DNA from: Lentzea aerocolonigenes
Lineage (GTDB): Bacteria; Actinomycetota; Actinomycetes; Mycobacteriales; Pseudonocardiaceae
Length of the DNA stretch: 64,000 bases
NCBI RefSeq assembly: GCF_000974445.1
Contig: NZ_BBOJ01000007.1
Coordinates: 124,001-188,000, forward strand
Direction of reading: 5' to 3'
The notes beneath the pieces are model-generated. The model was not told the DNA's origin. It was given only the letters and a program-made list of their open reading frames with translations, and did no database searches. Shown piece by piece: positions 15,051-23,708 of this stretch (position 1 is its first letter; the number at the start of each line of letters is the position of its first letter). The position numbers and the translations under genes were made by a program.

Positions 15051-16334
15051 GCGATCGCTCTCGCCGCCGCCAGCGCCGTGGTCTTCCTCGGCGCGGCGGG
15101 CATCGCGCTCGGCGGCACCACCCCCGGCCACGTCACCGCGGCGGCGGGAACAGCGGGGTGCGGCAAGGCACCCGCACTGAACAGCGGCCCGCACACCATC
15201 AACACCGGTGGGCAGAACCGCTCCTACATCCTGAGGGTGCCTGCGAACTACGACAGCAACCGGCAGTACCGGTTGTTCGTCGGCCTGCACTGGCTCGGCG
15301 GCACCGCCGACAACGTCGACTCCGGCGGATCCGACGGCTACAACTGGTCCTACTACGGACTGCGCAAGCTGGCCGACGCCGCCAACAACGGCACGATCTT
15401 CGTCGCGCCGCAGGGCAACAGCAACGGCTGGGCCAACCCCGGCGGCCAGGACCTCACGTTCATCGACGACCTCACCCGCCTGCTCGACAACAGCCTGTGC
15501 ATCGACACGACCCAACGCTTCGCCGGCGGCTTCAGCTACGGCGGCGGCATGTCGTACGCGATCGCCTGCGCCCGAGCCAACGTGTTCCGCGCGGTCGTGG
15601 TCTACTCCGGCGCACAGCTCAGCGGGTGCAGCGGCGGCACGCAGCCCATCGCGTACATGGGCATCCACGGCGTCAGCGACAACGTGCTGAACATCAGCCA
15701 GGGCCGGGGACTGCGCGACACCTTCGTGCGCAACAACGGCTGCACAGCGCAGAACGCACCCGAACCCCGTGCAGGCAGCCGCACGCACATCATCACCAAC
15801 TACAGCGGTTGCCGTGCGGGCTATCCCGTGGTGTGGGCGGCGTTCGACGGCGGGCACACGCCGGGTCCGATCGACTCGGGCGGAGACGGCTGGCGGACCT
15901 GGACGTCCGGTGAGGCGTGGAAGTTCATCACCCAGTTCACGGGCGGCACCGACCCGACCAGCACTACGACGACCACAACGACCACCACCACGACGACGAC
16001 GAACCCGCCCGGTGACGCGGAATGCCGGGTCAGCGACAAGATCAACGCCTGGAACACCGGGCTGACGTCGGAGATCACCATCACGAACACCGGCACCGCG
16101 CCGGTCAGCGGGTGGTCGCTGGTCTTCACCCTGCCCGGCGGGCAGACCATCACGAGCGGCTGGAGCGCGACCTACTCCCCCACGTCGGGTCAGGTGACGG
16201 CGAAGAACGTCAACTACAACCCGGACATCGCGCCCAACGCCTCGATCAGCATCGGCTTCCAGGCCACCCACGGCGGCAACGCCTCTGCACCGACGTCGTT
16301 CGCCCTCAACGGCAAGACGTGCGCAGTCGCCTGA
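15033..16334 (+). CDS. CE1-like esterase (type A) with C-terminal CBM2
   Basis: 433 residues. Signal peptide 1-38; PHB-depolymerase/feruloyl-esterase-like hydrolase about 40-305 beginning GCGKAPALNSGPHTI; Thr linker about 308-325; CBM2 about 330-433. Nucleophile Ser168 in GGFSYGGGMSY; Asp probably in MGIHGVSDNV; His in FDGGHTPGP. Six or more Cys suggest disulfides. Predicted to remove ferulate or acetate from xylan at the cellulose surface; substrate is inferred. The catalytic domain is nearly identical to that of 17754-19094, but here it is joined to CBM2 rather than a lectin, a domain swap between duplicates. Confidence 0.88.
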   Translation: MSRHRIAIALAAASAVVFLGAAGIALGGTTPGHVTAAAGTAGCGKAPALNSGPHTINTGGQNRSYILRVPANYDSNRQYRLFVGLHWLGGTADNVDSGGSDGYNWSYYGLRKLADAANNGTIFVAPQGNSNGWANPGGQDLTFIDDLTRLLDNSLCIDTTQRFAGGFSYGGGMSYAIACARANVFRAVVVYSGAQLSGCSGGTQPIAYMGIHGVSDNVLNISQGRGLRDTFVRNNGCTAQNAPEPRAGSRTHIITNYSGCRAGYPVVWAAFDGGHTPGPIDSGGDGWRTWTSGEAWKFITQFTGGTDPTSTTTTTTTTTTTTTNPPGDAECRVSDKINAWNTGLTSEITITNTGTAPVSGWSLVFTLPGGQTITSGWSATYSPTSGQVTAKNVNYNPDIAPNASISIGFQATHGGNASAPTSFALNGKTCAVA

Positions 16335-16363
16335 CCATCACCACAGGGAGTGCGAACAAACCC

Positions 16364-17641
16364 ATGCGACGGAACACCATTCAACGAGCGTGGTCGCTGG
16401 TCGCGGCCGTCACGCTGGCGTTCGCCGGCGTCAGCGTCGCCGCGGCCGAAACGCCCTCGGTCCTCGCCGGGACCGCGGGCTGCGGCAAGGCACCGACACT
16501 GCGCAACGGCAACCAGACCATCCAGAGCAACGGCAAGAACCGCTCGTTCATCCTCAGCATCCCCGACAACTACGACAACACCCGCCAGTACCGCCTGATC
16601 TTCGGGTTCCACTGGTGGGGCGGCACCGCGGACCAGGTGGCGGGCGGCGGCAGCGACGGCGCCGTCTACGCCCACTACGGGCTGAAGCAGCTGTCGAACA
16701 ACTCGGCGATCTTCGTCGCGCCGCAGGGCATCGGCAACGGCTGGGCCAACACCGGCGGCGAGGACGTCACGTTCGTCGACGACATGCTCCGCCGGATCGA
16801 GAACGACCTCTGCGTGGACACCGCGCAACGGTTCTCGCTCGGCTTCAGCTACGGCGGCGCCATGAGCATCTCGCTCGCGTGTTCCCGCCCGACCGTGTTC
16901 CGCGCGATCGCGGCCATCGCGTCACCGGGCGAGATCAGCGGCTGCGCCGGTGGCACCGCACCCGTGGCCTACATGGGCATCCACGGCATCAACGACAACA
17001 TCGGCTCGGGCCGCGGCCAGCGCGACCGGTGGGTGCGCAACAACGGCTGCACGCCGCAGAACGCCCCCGAACCAGGCCCCAACAGCCGCACGCACATCAC
17101 CACCACCTACTCCGGTTGCCGAACCGGCTATCCGGTGGTCTGGGCTCCGTTCGACGGTGGCCACCAGCAGGGACCGGTGGACGGCTGTGCGGGCTGCGAG
17201 AGCGGTGCGCGCAGCTGGGTGAAGAGCGAGGTGTGGAAGTTCTTCACCGGTGACACGACGCCGGCGCCGACGACGTTCCGGCTGCGCGGCGAGGCGTCCG
17301 GCCGTTGCCTCGACGTCAACGGTGCGGGCACGGCCAACGGCACGCAGATGATCACCTGGGACTGCCACAGCAACGCCAACCAGCAGTTCACCCAGAACGG
17401 CCAAGCACTCCAGGTCACCGGCAAGTGCCTGGACGCGCCCAACAACGCCACCTCCGGCACCAGGGTCCGGATCTGGGACTGCAACGGCGCCGCCAACCAG
17501 GGGTGGACCATCACCACCACCGGCACCGTCACCAGCGTCCAAACAGGACTCTGCCTCACCTCGGGCGGCACCGCCAACGGCGCCGCCGTCACCGTGGCGA
17601 CCTGCCAGGGCGGCACCAACCAGCGCTGGGCCAAGGCCTAG
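16364..17641 (+). CDS. CE1-like esterase (type B) with C-terminal ricin-type lectin
   Basis: 425 residues. Signal peptide about 1-29; hydrolase domain about 38-300 (GCGKAPTLRNGNQTI; nucleophile Ser162 in LGFSYGGAMS; His in FDGGHQQGP); ricin-B/CBM13 trefoil about 303-425 with repeats QQF, QGW and QRW. It is the partner of the type-A gene just upstream (29-base gap) and a close paralogue of 19097-20398, with which it shares an almost identical lectin coding stretch. The start ATG at 16364 has GGGAG about 13 bases away, a long spacing, so expression may depend on the upstream gene. Probable xylan side-chain esterase. Confidence 0.87.
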   Translation: MRRNTIQRAWSLVAAVTLAFAGVSVAAAETPSVLAGTAGCGKAPTLRNGNQTIQSNGKNRSFILSIPDNYDNTRQYRLIFGFHWWGGTADQVAGGGSDGAVYAHYGLKQLSNNSAIFVAPQGIGNGWANTGGEDVTFVDDMLRRIENDLCVDTAQRFSLGFSYGGAMSISLACSRPTVFRAIAAIASPGEISGCAGGTAPVAYMGIHGINDNIGSGRGQRDRWVRNNGCTPQNAPEPGPNSRTHITTTYSGCRTGYPVVWAPFDGGHQQGPVDGCAGCESGARSWVKSEVWKFFTGDTTPAPTTFRLRGEASGRCLDVNGAGTANGTQMITWDCHSNANQQFTQNGQALQVTGKCLDAPNNATSGTRVRIWDCNGAANQGWTITTTGTVTSVQTGLCLTSGGTANGAAVTVATCQGGTNQRWAKA

Positions 17642-17652
17642 CACGAAAGACG

Positions 17653-17689
17653 GGTGAGGGCGGCCTCCAGCAGCGGGGCCGCCTTCACC
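17653..17689 (+). terminator. Hairpin terminator after the second CE1-like gene
   Basis: Arms GGTGAGGGCGGCC (17653-17665) and GGCCGCCTTCACC (17677-17689) pair with one G-T mismatch around an 11-base loop, 11 bases after the stop. The same stem design follows the fourth esterase at 20422. Confidence 0.7.
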
Positions 17690-17710
17690 ACTCCGCCGCC
17701 AGTGTGATGA

Positions 17711-17771
17711 ACGAAGGGGACAACGATGTTCCACCAGCACAAGGAGCCCTGCCATGTCCCGGCATAGGATC
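17711..17771 (+). repeat. Esterase leader repeat, copy 2
   Basis: Duplicate of 14993-15050. Apart from small changes (GAGGGACCC to AAGGAGCCC) the leader and the first codons are the same. The changes keep a Shine-Dalgarno for the main gene in each copy. Confidence 0.75.
17726..17767 (+). CDS. Possible 13-residue leader peptide, second copy
   Basis: ATG at 17726 after GAAGGGG encodes MFHQHKEPCHVPA and stops at TAG 17765-17767, overlapping the esterase start at 17754. Eleven of 13 residues match the first copy and length and overlap are identical; the two differences fall where the esterase Shine-Dalgarno lies. Coding is not proven. Confidence 0.4.
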   Translation: MFHQHKEPCHVPA

Positions 17772-19094
17772 GTGATAGCCCTGGCCGCAGCCAGTGCCGT
17801 GGTCTTTCTCGGCGCGGCCGGAATCGCGCTCGGCGGCACCACACCCGACGGTCGCGTCGGCACCACCGCGGCCACGCCGGGCTGCGGCAAGGCACCCGCA
17901 CTGAACAGCGGCCAGCACACCATCAACAGCGGTGGGCAGAACCGGTCGTACATCCTGCGGCTGCCCCCGAGCTACGACAACAACCGCCAGTACCGGCTGT
18001 TCGTCGGGCTGCACTGGCGCGGTGGCACCATGAACGACGTCGACTCCGGCGGAACCGACGGCTACAACTGGTCGTACTACGGACTCCGAAAGCTGGCCGA
18101 CGCCGCGAACAACAGCACGATCTTCGTCGCTCCCCAGGGCAACGGCAACGGCTGGGCCAACCCCGGTGGGCAGGACCTGACGTTCATCGACGACCTCACC
18201 AGGCTGCTCGACAACAGCCTCTGCATCGACACGACCCAGCGCTTCGCCGGCGGCTTCAGCTACGGCGGCGGCATGTCGTACTCCATCGCCTGTTCCCGCG
18301 CCAACGTGTTCCGCGCCGTCGTCGTGTACTCCGGCGCCGAACTCAGCGGATGCAGCGGCGGTACCCAGCCCATCGGGTACATGGGCATCCACGGCGTGAG
18401 CGACAACGTGCTCGGCATCGGCCTCGGCCGCGGTCTGCGCGACAGGTTCGTGCGCAACAACGGCTGCACAGCCCAGAACGCACCCGAGCCGGGTGCCGGC
18501 AGCCGCACGCACATCATCACCAACTACAGCGGCTGCCGCTCCGGCTACCCGGTCGTCTGGGCGGCCTTCGACGGCGGGCACACCCCCGGCCCGATCGACT
18601 CCGGCGGAGACGGCTGGCGCACGTGGACGTCCGGTGAGGCGTGGAAGTTCATCACCCAGTTCGCTCCCGGCGGCGGCCCGACGTCGACCACGACGACCAC
18701 CACCACGACACCTCCGAACCCGACGACGTTCCGGCTGCGCGGCGAGGCCTCCGGCCGTTGCCTCGACGTCACCGGAGCCGGCAGCGCCAACGGCACCCAG
18801 CTGATCACGTGGGACTGCCACACCAACGCCAACCAGCAGTTCACGCAGAACGGCCAGGCCCTCCAGGTCCTCGGCAAGTGCCTCGACGCACCCAACAACG
18901 CGGGCTCCGGCACGAGGGTCCAGATCTGGGACTGCCACGGCGGCGCCAACCAGAGCTGGAACGTCACCACCGACGGCACCGTCACGAGCGTCCAAACGGG
19001 ACTGTGCCTCACCTCCACCGGCACCGCCAACAACGCGTCCGTGACGGTGGCGACCTGCCAAGGCGGCACCAACCAGCGCTGGGCGAAGGCGTGA
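17754..19094 (+). CDS. CE1-like esterase (type A') with C-terminal ricin-type lectin
   Basis: 446 residues. Signal peptide 1-40; hydrolase about 43-308 (GCGKAPALNSGQHTI; nucleophile Ser169 in GGFSYGGGMSYS; His in FDGGHTPGP); short Thr linker; ricin-B/CBM13 trefoil about 320-446. Catalytic half is a near copy of 15033-16334, while the binding half matches the type-B genes, so it is a recombinant of the two designs. AAGGAG 10 bases before the ATG is a good ribosome-binding site. The next gene starts 2 bases after its stop, so A' and B' are co-translated. Likely xylan esterase. Confidence 0.88.
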   Translation: MSRHRIVIALAAASAVVFLGAAGIALGGTTPDGRVGTTAATPGCGKAPALNSGQHTINSGGQNRSYILRLPPSYDNNRQYRLFVGLHWRGGTMNDVDSGGTDGYNWSYYGLRKLADAANNSTIFVAPQGNGNGWANPGGQDLTFIDDLTRLLDNSLCIDTTQRFAGGFSYGGGMSYSIACSRANVFRAVVVYSGAELSGCSGGTQPIGYMGIHGVSDNVLGIGLGRGLRDRFVRNNGCTAQNAPEPGAGSRTHIITNYSGCRSGYPVVWAAFDGGHTPGPIDSGGDGWRTWTSGEAWKFITQFAPGGGPTSTTTTTTTTPPNPTTFRLRGEASGRCLDVTGAGSANGTQLITWDCHTNANQQFTQNGQALQVLGKCLDAPNNAGSGTRVQIWDCHGGANQSWNVTTDGTVTSVQTGLCLTSTGTANNASVTVATCQGGTNQRWAKA

Positions 19095-19096
19095 CC

Positions 19097-20398
19097 ATGC
19101 GACTGAACGGAACACCTCGCCGGACGGCGTGGCTGGTGGCGGCGGCCACCGCCGCACTCGTGCTCTCGGGTCTCAGCTCCGCCAACGCGAGTCCACCGCG
19201 GGTAGCCGGGGACCAGGCCGCGCAGGCAGCCACTCCCGGCTGCGGCAAGGCTCCCACCCTGCGCAACGGCAAGCTGACGATCCAGAGCGGCGGCAAGAGC
19301 CGCTCGTTCATCCTCAGCATCCCCGACAACTACGACAACACCCGCCAGTACCGCCTGGTCTTCGGTTTCCACTGGTACGGCGGCACGGCCGAGCAGGTGG
19401 CGGGTGGCGGCAGCGACGGCGACGTCTACGCCCACTACGGCCTGCGGCGGCTGGCCAACAACTCGACGATCTTCGTCGCACCGCAGGGTCTCAACAACGG
19501 CTGGGCGAACTCCGGCGGCGAGGACGTGCGGTTCGTCGACGACATGATCAGCCGCATCGGCGGTGACCTCTGCGTCGACACCGCGCAGGTCTTCGCGCTG
19601 GGCTTCAGCTACGGCGCCGGGATGAGCGTTGCGCTCGCCTGCGCCCGCCCGACGGTCTTCCGCGCCATCGTCTCCATCGCGGGCGGGGAGATCAGCGGGT
19701 GCGCGGGCGGCACCGCGCCCGTGGCGTTCATGGGCATCCACGGCCTCGGCGACAACATCGCCGGCGGACGGGCGCTGCGGGACAGATGGGTCCGCAACAA
19801 CGGCTGCACGCCGCAGAACGCCCCCGAACCCGCGCGGGGCAGCAACACGCACATCACCACGTACTACTCGGGGTGCAAGACCGGCTATCCGGTGGTCTGG
19901 GCACCGTTCGACGGCGGCCACCAACAGGGACCGGTGGACGGCTGCGCAGGGTGCGAAAGCGGGGCGCGCAGCTGGGTCAAGGCCGAGGTGTGGAAGTTCT
20001 TCACCGGCGAAACACCTCCTGTCCCGACCACGTTCCGCCTGCGCGGCGAGGCGTCTTCACGGTGCCTCGACGTCAACGGAGCGGGCACGGCCAACGGCAC
20101 GCAGATGATCACCTGGGACTGCCACAGCAACGCCAACCAGCAGTTCACCCAGAACGGCCAGGCACTCCAGGTCACCGGCAAGTGCCTGGACGCACCCAAC
20201 AACGCCACCTCCGGCACCAGGGTCCGGATCTGGGACTGCAACGGCGCCGCCAACCAGGGGTGGACCATCACCACCACCGGCACCATCACCAGCGTCCAAA
20301 CAGGACTCTGCCTGACGTCCGGCGGGACGGGCAACGGCGCGGCCGTCACCGTGGCGACCTGCCAGGGCGGCACCAACCAGCGCTGGGCGAAGGCCTAG
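19097..20398 (+). CDS. CE1-like esterase (type B') with C-terminal ricin-type lectin
   Basis: 433 residues. Signal peptide about 1-31; hydrolase about 47-308 (GCGKAPTLRNGKLTI; nucleophile Ser171 in LGFSYGAGMSV; His in FDGGHQQGP); ricin-B/CBM13 trefoil about 311-433. Paralogue of 16364-17641. The lectin part is almost identical in DNA to that gene, while the N-terminal part differs more. The start is 2 bases after the previous stop, with GAAGG inside the end of that gene as ribosome-binding site. Likely xylan side-chain esterase with the same role as its paralogue. Confidence 0.87.
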   Translation: MRLNGTPRRTAWLVAAATAALVLSGLSSANASPPRVAGDQAAQAATPGCGKAPTLRNGKLTIQSGGKSRSFILSIPDNYDNTRQYRLVFGFHWYGGTAEQVAGGGSDGDVYAHYGLRRLANNSTIFVAPQGLNNGWANSGGEDVRFVDDMISRIGGDLCVDTAQVFALGFSYGAGMSVALACARPTVFRAIVSIAGGEISGCAGGTAPVAFMGIHGLGDNIAGGRALRDRWVRNNGCTPQNAPEPARGSNTHITTYYSGCKTGYPVVWAPFDGGHQQGPVDGCAGCESGARSWVKAEVWKFFTGETPPVPTTFRLRGEASSRCLDVNGAGTANGTQMITWDCHSNANQQFTQNGQALQVTGKCLDAPNNATSGTRVRIWDCNGAANQGWTITTTGTITSVQTGLCLTSGGTGNGAAVTVATCQGGTNQRWAKA

Positions 20399-20421
20399 CC
20401 AACCACCCTCAAGGGGTTGAG

Positions 20422-20457
20422 GTGAAGGCGGCCATCGAGCGCGGTGGCCGCCTTCAC
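20422..20457. terminator. 13-bp hairpin terminator between convergent units
   Basis: Arms GTGAAGGCGGCCA (20422-20434) and exact complement (20445-20457), 10-base loop. It follows the fourth esterase and overlaps the stop codon of the opposing permease gene, so it can serve both. Confidence 0.75.
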
Positions 20458-22154
20458 TCTGTGCGGGTCGTTCCCGAGACCGCGACGACGGAGAGCAGCA
20501 CCAGCGCCCCGGCCGGAGCGAGAACGGTCCACGGCGCCAGTTCGAGGTACGGCTGGTTCTCCGACAGCAGCCGGCCCCACTCGGGCGTCGGCGGCTGCTC
20601 GCCCAGGCCCAGGAAGCCCAGCGAGGCCAGCACGAGAACCGTGGTGGGCAGGCGCAGCACCGCGTTGCGCACCACGGCGGGCAGCACGGCGGGCAACAGG
20701 CTGCGCCGCATCAGGTGCACCGGGCCCGCCCCCATCGACTTGGACACGCGCACGTGTTCGGTGGCCCGCTCCTGCTCGAACAGCGCGGCGGCCTGGACGG
20801 CGTACGGGGTCCAGGCGACGAGGCACACCGCGCACGCCGCACCCCACACCGACGGCCCGGTGACCGCGGTCGTCAGCAGCCCCGCGAGGACCGCCGGCAG
20901 CGTCGAGGTCACCTCGGTGAGACCCGCGCCCGCCCGGCCGGTCATGCCGAGCAGCAGTCCGATGAGGACACTCACGACCGTCACCGCCAGTGCGAGCGCG
21001 GTCGTGCGCAGCGCACCGTGTCCCAGCCGGGCCAGCAGATCGCGGCCGAGCGCGTCCGTGCCGAGCGGGTGCGCGATCGACGGTGCCGCGAGCCTGGCCG
21101 CCGTGTCGACGTGCAGCGGGTCGCGCGCGAGACCCGCCACGACCAGCGCCAGCAACACGAGCACGCAGGTTCCGCCGACCCGGCGGACGAAGCGGTGCGG
21201 CCGCGGTGCCGGCGGGTTCAGCGCGGGCAGGGCGCCGTCGCGCAGGGCGGGACCGAGCAGGCGACGGCGCACGGCACCGACGGCGACGCCCGCGACGACG
21301 CCGAGCAGCACGAGGACCAGGGTCGCGGTCTGCAACGGCGGGAGGTCCCTCGCCACCGCCGCGTCCAGCGCGAGCCTGCCGAGACCGGGGATGTTGAAGA
21401 TCTTCTCCACCGCGACCGCGCCACCGACCAGTGCGACGACGGTCGGCAGCAGCTGCGGGAGCACGCCCGCCACCGCGGCCCTCAGCCCGTGCCGCGCGAT
21501 GTGGGACGGCGGAAACCCGCAGGCGTGCCAGAACCGCACCCACTGCTCGGTGAACACGGCGGGCAGCGACTGGTCGAGCAGGCCGCCGATCACCGCACCG
21601 GACGGCACTCCCAGCGCGAGCGCGGGCAGCACCATCGACGACGGCCCTTCCCAGCCACTCGACGGGAACCAGCCCAGCCACACCGCGAACACCGTCGCGA
21701 GCAGTGAGGCGAGCAGGAACTTGGGCAGCGCGGCCAGGAACGCGGCCACCGCACCCGACCGCTCCTGGCGCAGCCGCAACCGTCCGCCCAGCCGCACCGT
21801 GCGGGCGCAGACCAGTGCGGCCACCACGACCGTGACCACCAGGGCGCCGAGCATGAGCGTGGCCGAGACCGCGAACGCCGTCATCACCTCGGGCAGCACC
21901 GGCGCGCCCGACACCCACGACACCCCCGCGTCGCCGCGCGGCAGTCCGCCGAGCCAGTGCACGAGGTGCGGCAACGGCCCCTGGTCCAGGCCGAGCTCCT
22001 CGCGCACCGCCGCGAGCTGCTCAGGAGTCGGGTCCTGGTCGGCCGACCGCGCGCGCAGCACGGCCAGAGCGGGATCGGAGCCGGACAGCCACGGCAGCAG
22101 GGCGACCGCCGCCAGCAGACCGGCCCCGGCCACGACCCGGCCGACGGCGCTCAC
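20454..22154 (-). CDS. Fused DppB-DppC-type ABC transporter permease
   Basis: 566 residues, about twice the length of one permease. The first half carries a DppB-like domain (long periplasmic segment, then GVLPQLLPTVVALVGGAVAVEKIFNIPGLG, the EAA-type loop region) and the second half a DppC-like domain (HPLGTDALGRDLLARLGHGAL near its start and an EAA loop with SKSMGAGPVHLMRRSLLP). It forms the membrane channel for the solute-binding protein encoded upstream. The GTG start at 22154 overlaps the upstream stop (GTGA). No ATPase gene (DppD/DppF type) is found in the window, so the motor must be encoded elsewhere. An iron box in the shared promoter suggests an iron complex or metallophore as substrate. 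Confidence 0.88.
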   Translation of the reverse strand: MSAVGRVVAGAGLLAAVALLPWLSGSDPALAVLRARSADQDPTPEQLAAVREELGLDQGPLPHLVHWLGGLPRGDAGVSWVSGAPVLPEVMTAFAVSATLMLGALVVTVVVAALVCARTVRLGGRLRLRQERSGAVAAFLAALPKFLLASLLATVFAVWLGWFPSSGWEGPSSMVLPALALGVPSGAVIGGLLDQSLPAVFTEQWVRFWHACGFPPSHIARHGLRAAVAGVLPQLLPTVVALVGGAVAVEKIFNIPGLGRLALDAAVARDLPPLQTATLVLVLLGVVAGVAVGAVRRRLLGPALRDGALPALNPPAPRPHRFVRRVGGTCVLVLLALVVAGLARDPLHVDTAARLAAPSIAHPLGTDALGRDLLARLGHGALRTTALALAVTVVSVLIGLLLGMTGRAGAGLTEVTSTLPAVLAGLLTTAVTGPSVWGAACAVCLVAWTPYAVQAAALFEQERATEHVRVSKSMGAGPVHLMRRSLLPAVLPAVVRNAVLRLPTTVLVLASLGFLGLGEQPPTPEWGRLLSENQPYLELAPWTVLAPAGALVLLSVVAVSGTTRTE

Positions 22155-23650
22155 CTGAGGTGCGTCGCGGCGGTGATCAGCGTTCGTTCACGCGGATCCA
22201 GCGCCACGTTCTCGACGCGCGTGCTGATGCCCTGCACGGCCTTCTCGTGCACCAGCGGCACCACGGCGTCCGTGCGCAGGATCTCCGCCTCCGCCTGCAT
22301 GATCTTCTGCTGCCGCAGCGCGGTGTCGCTCTCCTGCGCCGCTGCCGCGATGGCCTGGTCGACCTTCGCGTCCTTGAGGCGGGCGATGTTGTAGACACCC
22401 GTGCTGGTGAAGTCGCTCGCGAGGAACGCGACCGCGTCACCGGTGTCGAGCAGCGTCACGCGCGAGAACACCAACGCGTCGTACCTGCCGGCGAGCAGGT
22501 CGGCCTCCATCTGCGTGTACTCGCGCACGTCCTGCTGCACTGTGAACCCGGCCTTCTCGAGCTGCTGCTGGAGAACGGTCGCGACCTCGGGCAGTTCGGC
22601 GCGGTTGGTGTAGGTGGCGAGCCTCAGCGTCCTGCCCGCGGTCTTGGCCTTGACGTCGGTCGCGGCGTCCGCCCGCCCGGTCACCGCGACCCGCTTGTCC
22701 GCGGCCCATCCCACAGCCGGGCCGAACAACCCCTTCGCCGCATCGGCATAGCCACCGAAGACCGGCCCGACGACAGCGGAGGAGTCCACCGCGGCACGAG
22801 CGGCCGCACGCAGCGTCGCGTCGGCGAAGATCCCGTCCCCGGTGTTGAGCACCAGGCTGTCGGTCCGCACCGACGGCACGTCGTGCCGCGTGTCCCCGGC
22901 CAGCAACTCGGCCTGGGAGGTGGGAATCCACTCGGCGACGTCGGCCTCACCGGACCGCAGCGCGTTGGCCCGCGCGGTGCCGTCGGCCACCCAGGTCACG
23001 TCGACGCCCGCGAGCTTCGCCCGGCCACCCCAGTAGCCGTCGAAGCGGTCCAGCGTCGCCGAGCTCTTCCCGTTGAGCTTCGAGATCTTGAACGCCCCGG
23101 TGCCGGTGCCGACGGGACTCACCGTGCCGTCCTGGGCGTAGGCCTTCGCCGCGAGGATGCCGAGCGCGGGACTGGCCAGCCGCAGCGGCAGCACGGGATC
23201 GGGGTTGGTCGTGCTGATCATGACGGTGTCGGCGTCGTCGGCCTTGGCGGTCAGCGTCACGTCGCTGAGCACCCTCGGCTTGACCTTGGCCGCGGCGGCG
23301 TGCCCGAGCGCGGCGACCACGGACTCCGCGGTGACCTCGGTGCCGTCGTGGAAGGTGGCCTTGCGCAGCTCGAAGGACCAGGTGGTCGCGTCCTTGCGGC
23401 TCCAGGAGGTGGCCAACGCGGGCGCGGCGGCACCCTCGGCGTTCAGCGCGGTGAGCCCTTCGGCCACGGAGAGCTTGCTCAGCACCGTGGCGTCGTTGCT
23501 GAACGGCGACAGCGCCTGCGCCGGCGGCACCGCGAGCGCGACCCGCAACCGTGCCGAGCCGTCACTCGTGCCCGAGCCGCTGGACACGAAACAGCCTGTC
23601 AGCAACGGGGTGAGGGTGAGCAGGGCGCAGAGGCCGGTGACGGAGCGCAT
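22151..23650 (-). CDS. ABC transporter solute-binding lipoprotein, family 5 (peptide/metallophore type)
   Basis: 499 residues. Lipoprotein signal peptide with lipobox LLTGC (Cys20); SBP family 5 fold from ALSPFSNDATVLSKLSVAEGL through to the C terminus, with the family signature ATFHDGTEVTAESVVAALGHA. Family members bind peptides, nickel, heme or metallophores. The ATG at 23650 gives a clean lipoprotein signal and has AGGA upstream; a GTG 10 codons earlier (23680) is the alternative. A sequence matching the DtxR/IdeR iron box lies at 23690-23708, so iron repression is likely. Confidence 0.87.
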   Translation of the reverse strand: MRSVTGLCALLTLTPLLTGCFVSSGSGTSDGSARLRVALAVPPAQALSPFSNDATVLSKLSVAEGLTALNAEGAAAPALATSWSRKDATTWSFELRKATFHDGTEVTAESVVAALGHAAAAKVKPRVLSDVTLTAKADDADTVMISTTNPDPVLPLRLASPALGILAAKAYAQDGTVSPVGTGTGAFKISKLNGKSSATLDRFDGYWGGRAKLAGVDVTWVADGTARANALRSGEADVAEWIPTSQAELLAGDTRHDVPSVRTDSLVLNTGDGIFADATLRAAARAAVDSSAVVGPVFGGYADAAKGLFGPAVGWAADKRVAVTGRADAATDVKAKTAGRTLRLATYTNRAELPEVATVLQQQLEKAGFTVQQDVREYTQMEADLLAGRYDALVFSRVTLLDTGDAVAFLASDFTSTGVYNIARLKDAKVDQAIAAAAQESDTALRQQKIMQAEAEILRTDAVVPLVHEKAVQGISTRVENVALDPRERTLITAATHLR

Positions 23651-23689
23651 GGAAGTCCTGTCGGGCAAGGGATCGGTCACGTCACCCTA

Positions 23690-23708
23690 TGAGGCAAGCC
23701 TAACCAAA
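23690..23708 (-). promoter_or_regulatory. Iron box (DtxR/IdeR-type operator)
   Basis: On the minus strand the 19 bases match the consensus TTAGGTTAGGCTAACCTAA at 15 positions. It lies 39 bases upstream of the solute-binding-protein start. DtxR/IdeR/DmdR regulators repress from such sites when iron is plentiful (established). Binding here is inference. Confidence 0.65.

Noticed and set aside
12144..16271. Very long open frame on the minus strand (about 1375 codons)
   Set aside because: It lies antisense to the GH95 and CE1-like genes, has the Arg/Ala/Gly/Val-rich composition of a high-GC shadow, and shows no family motif.
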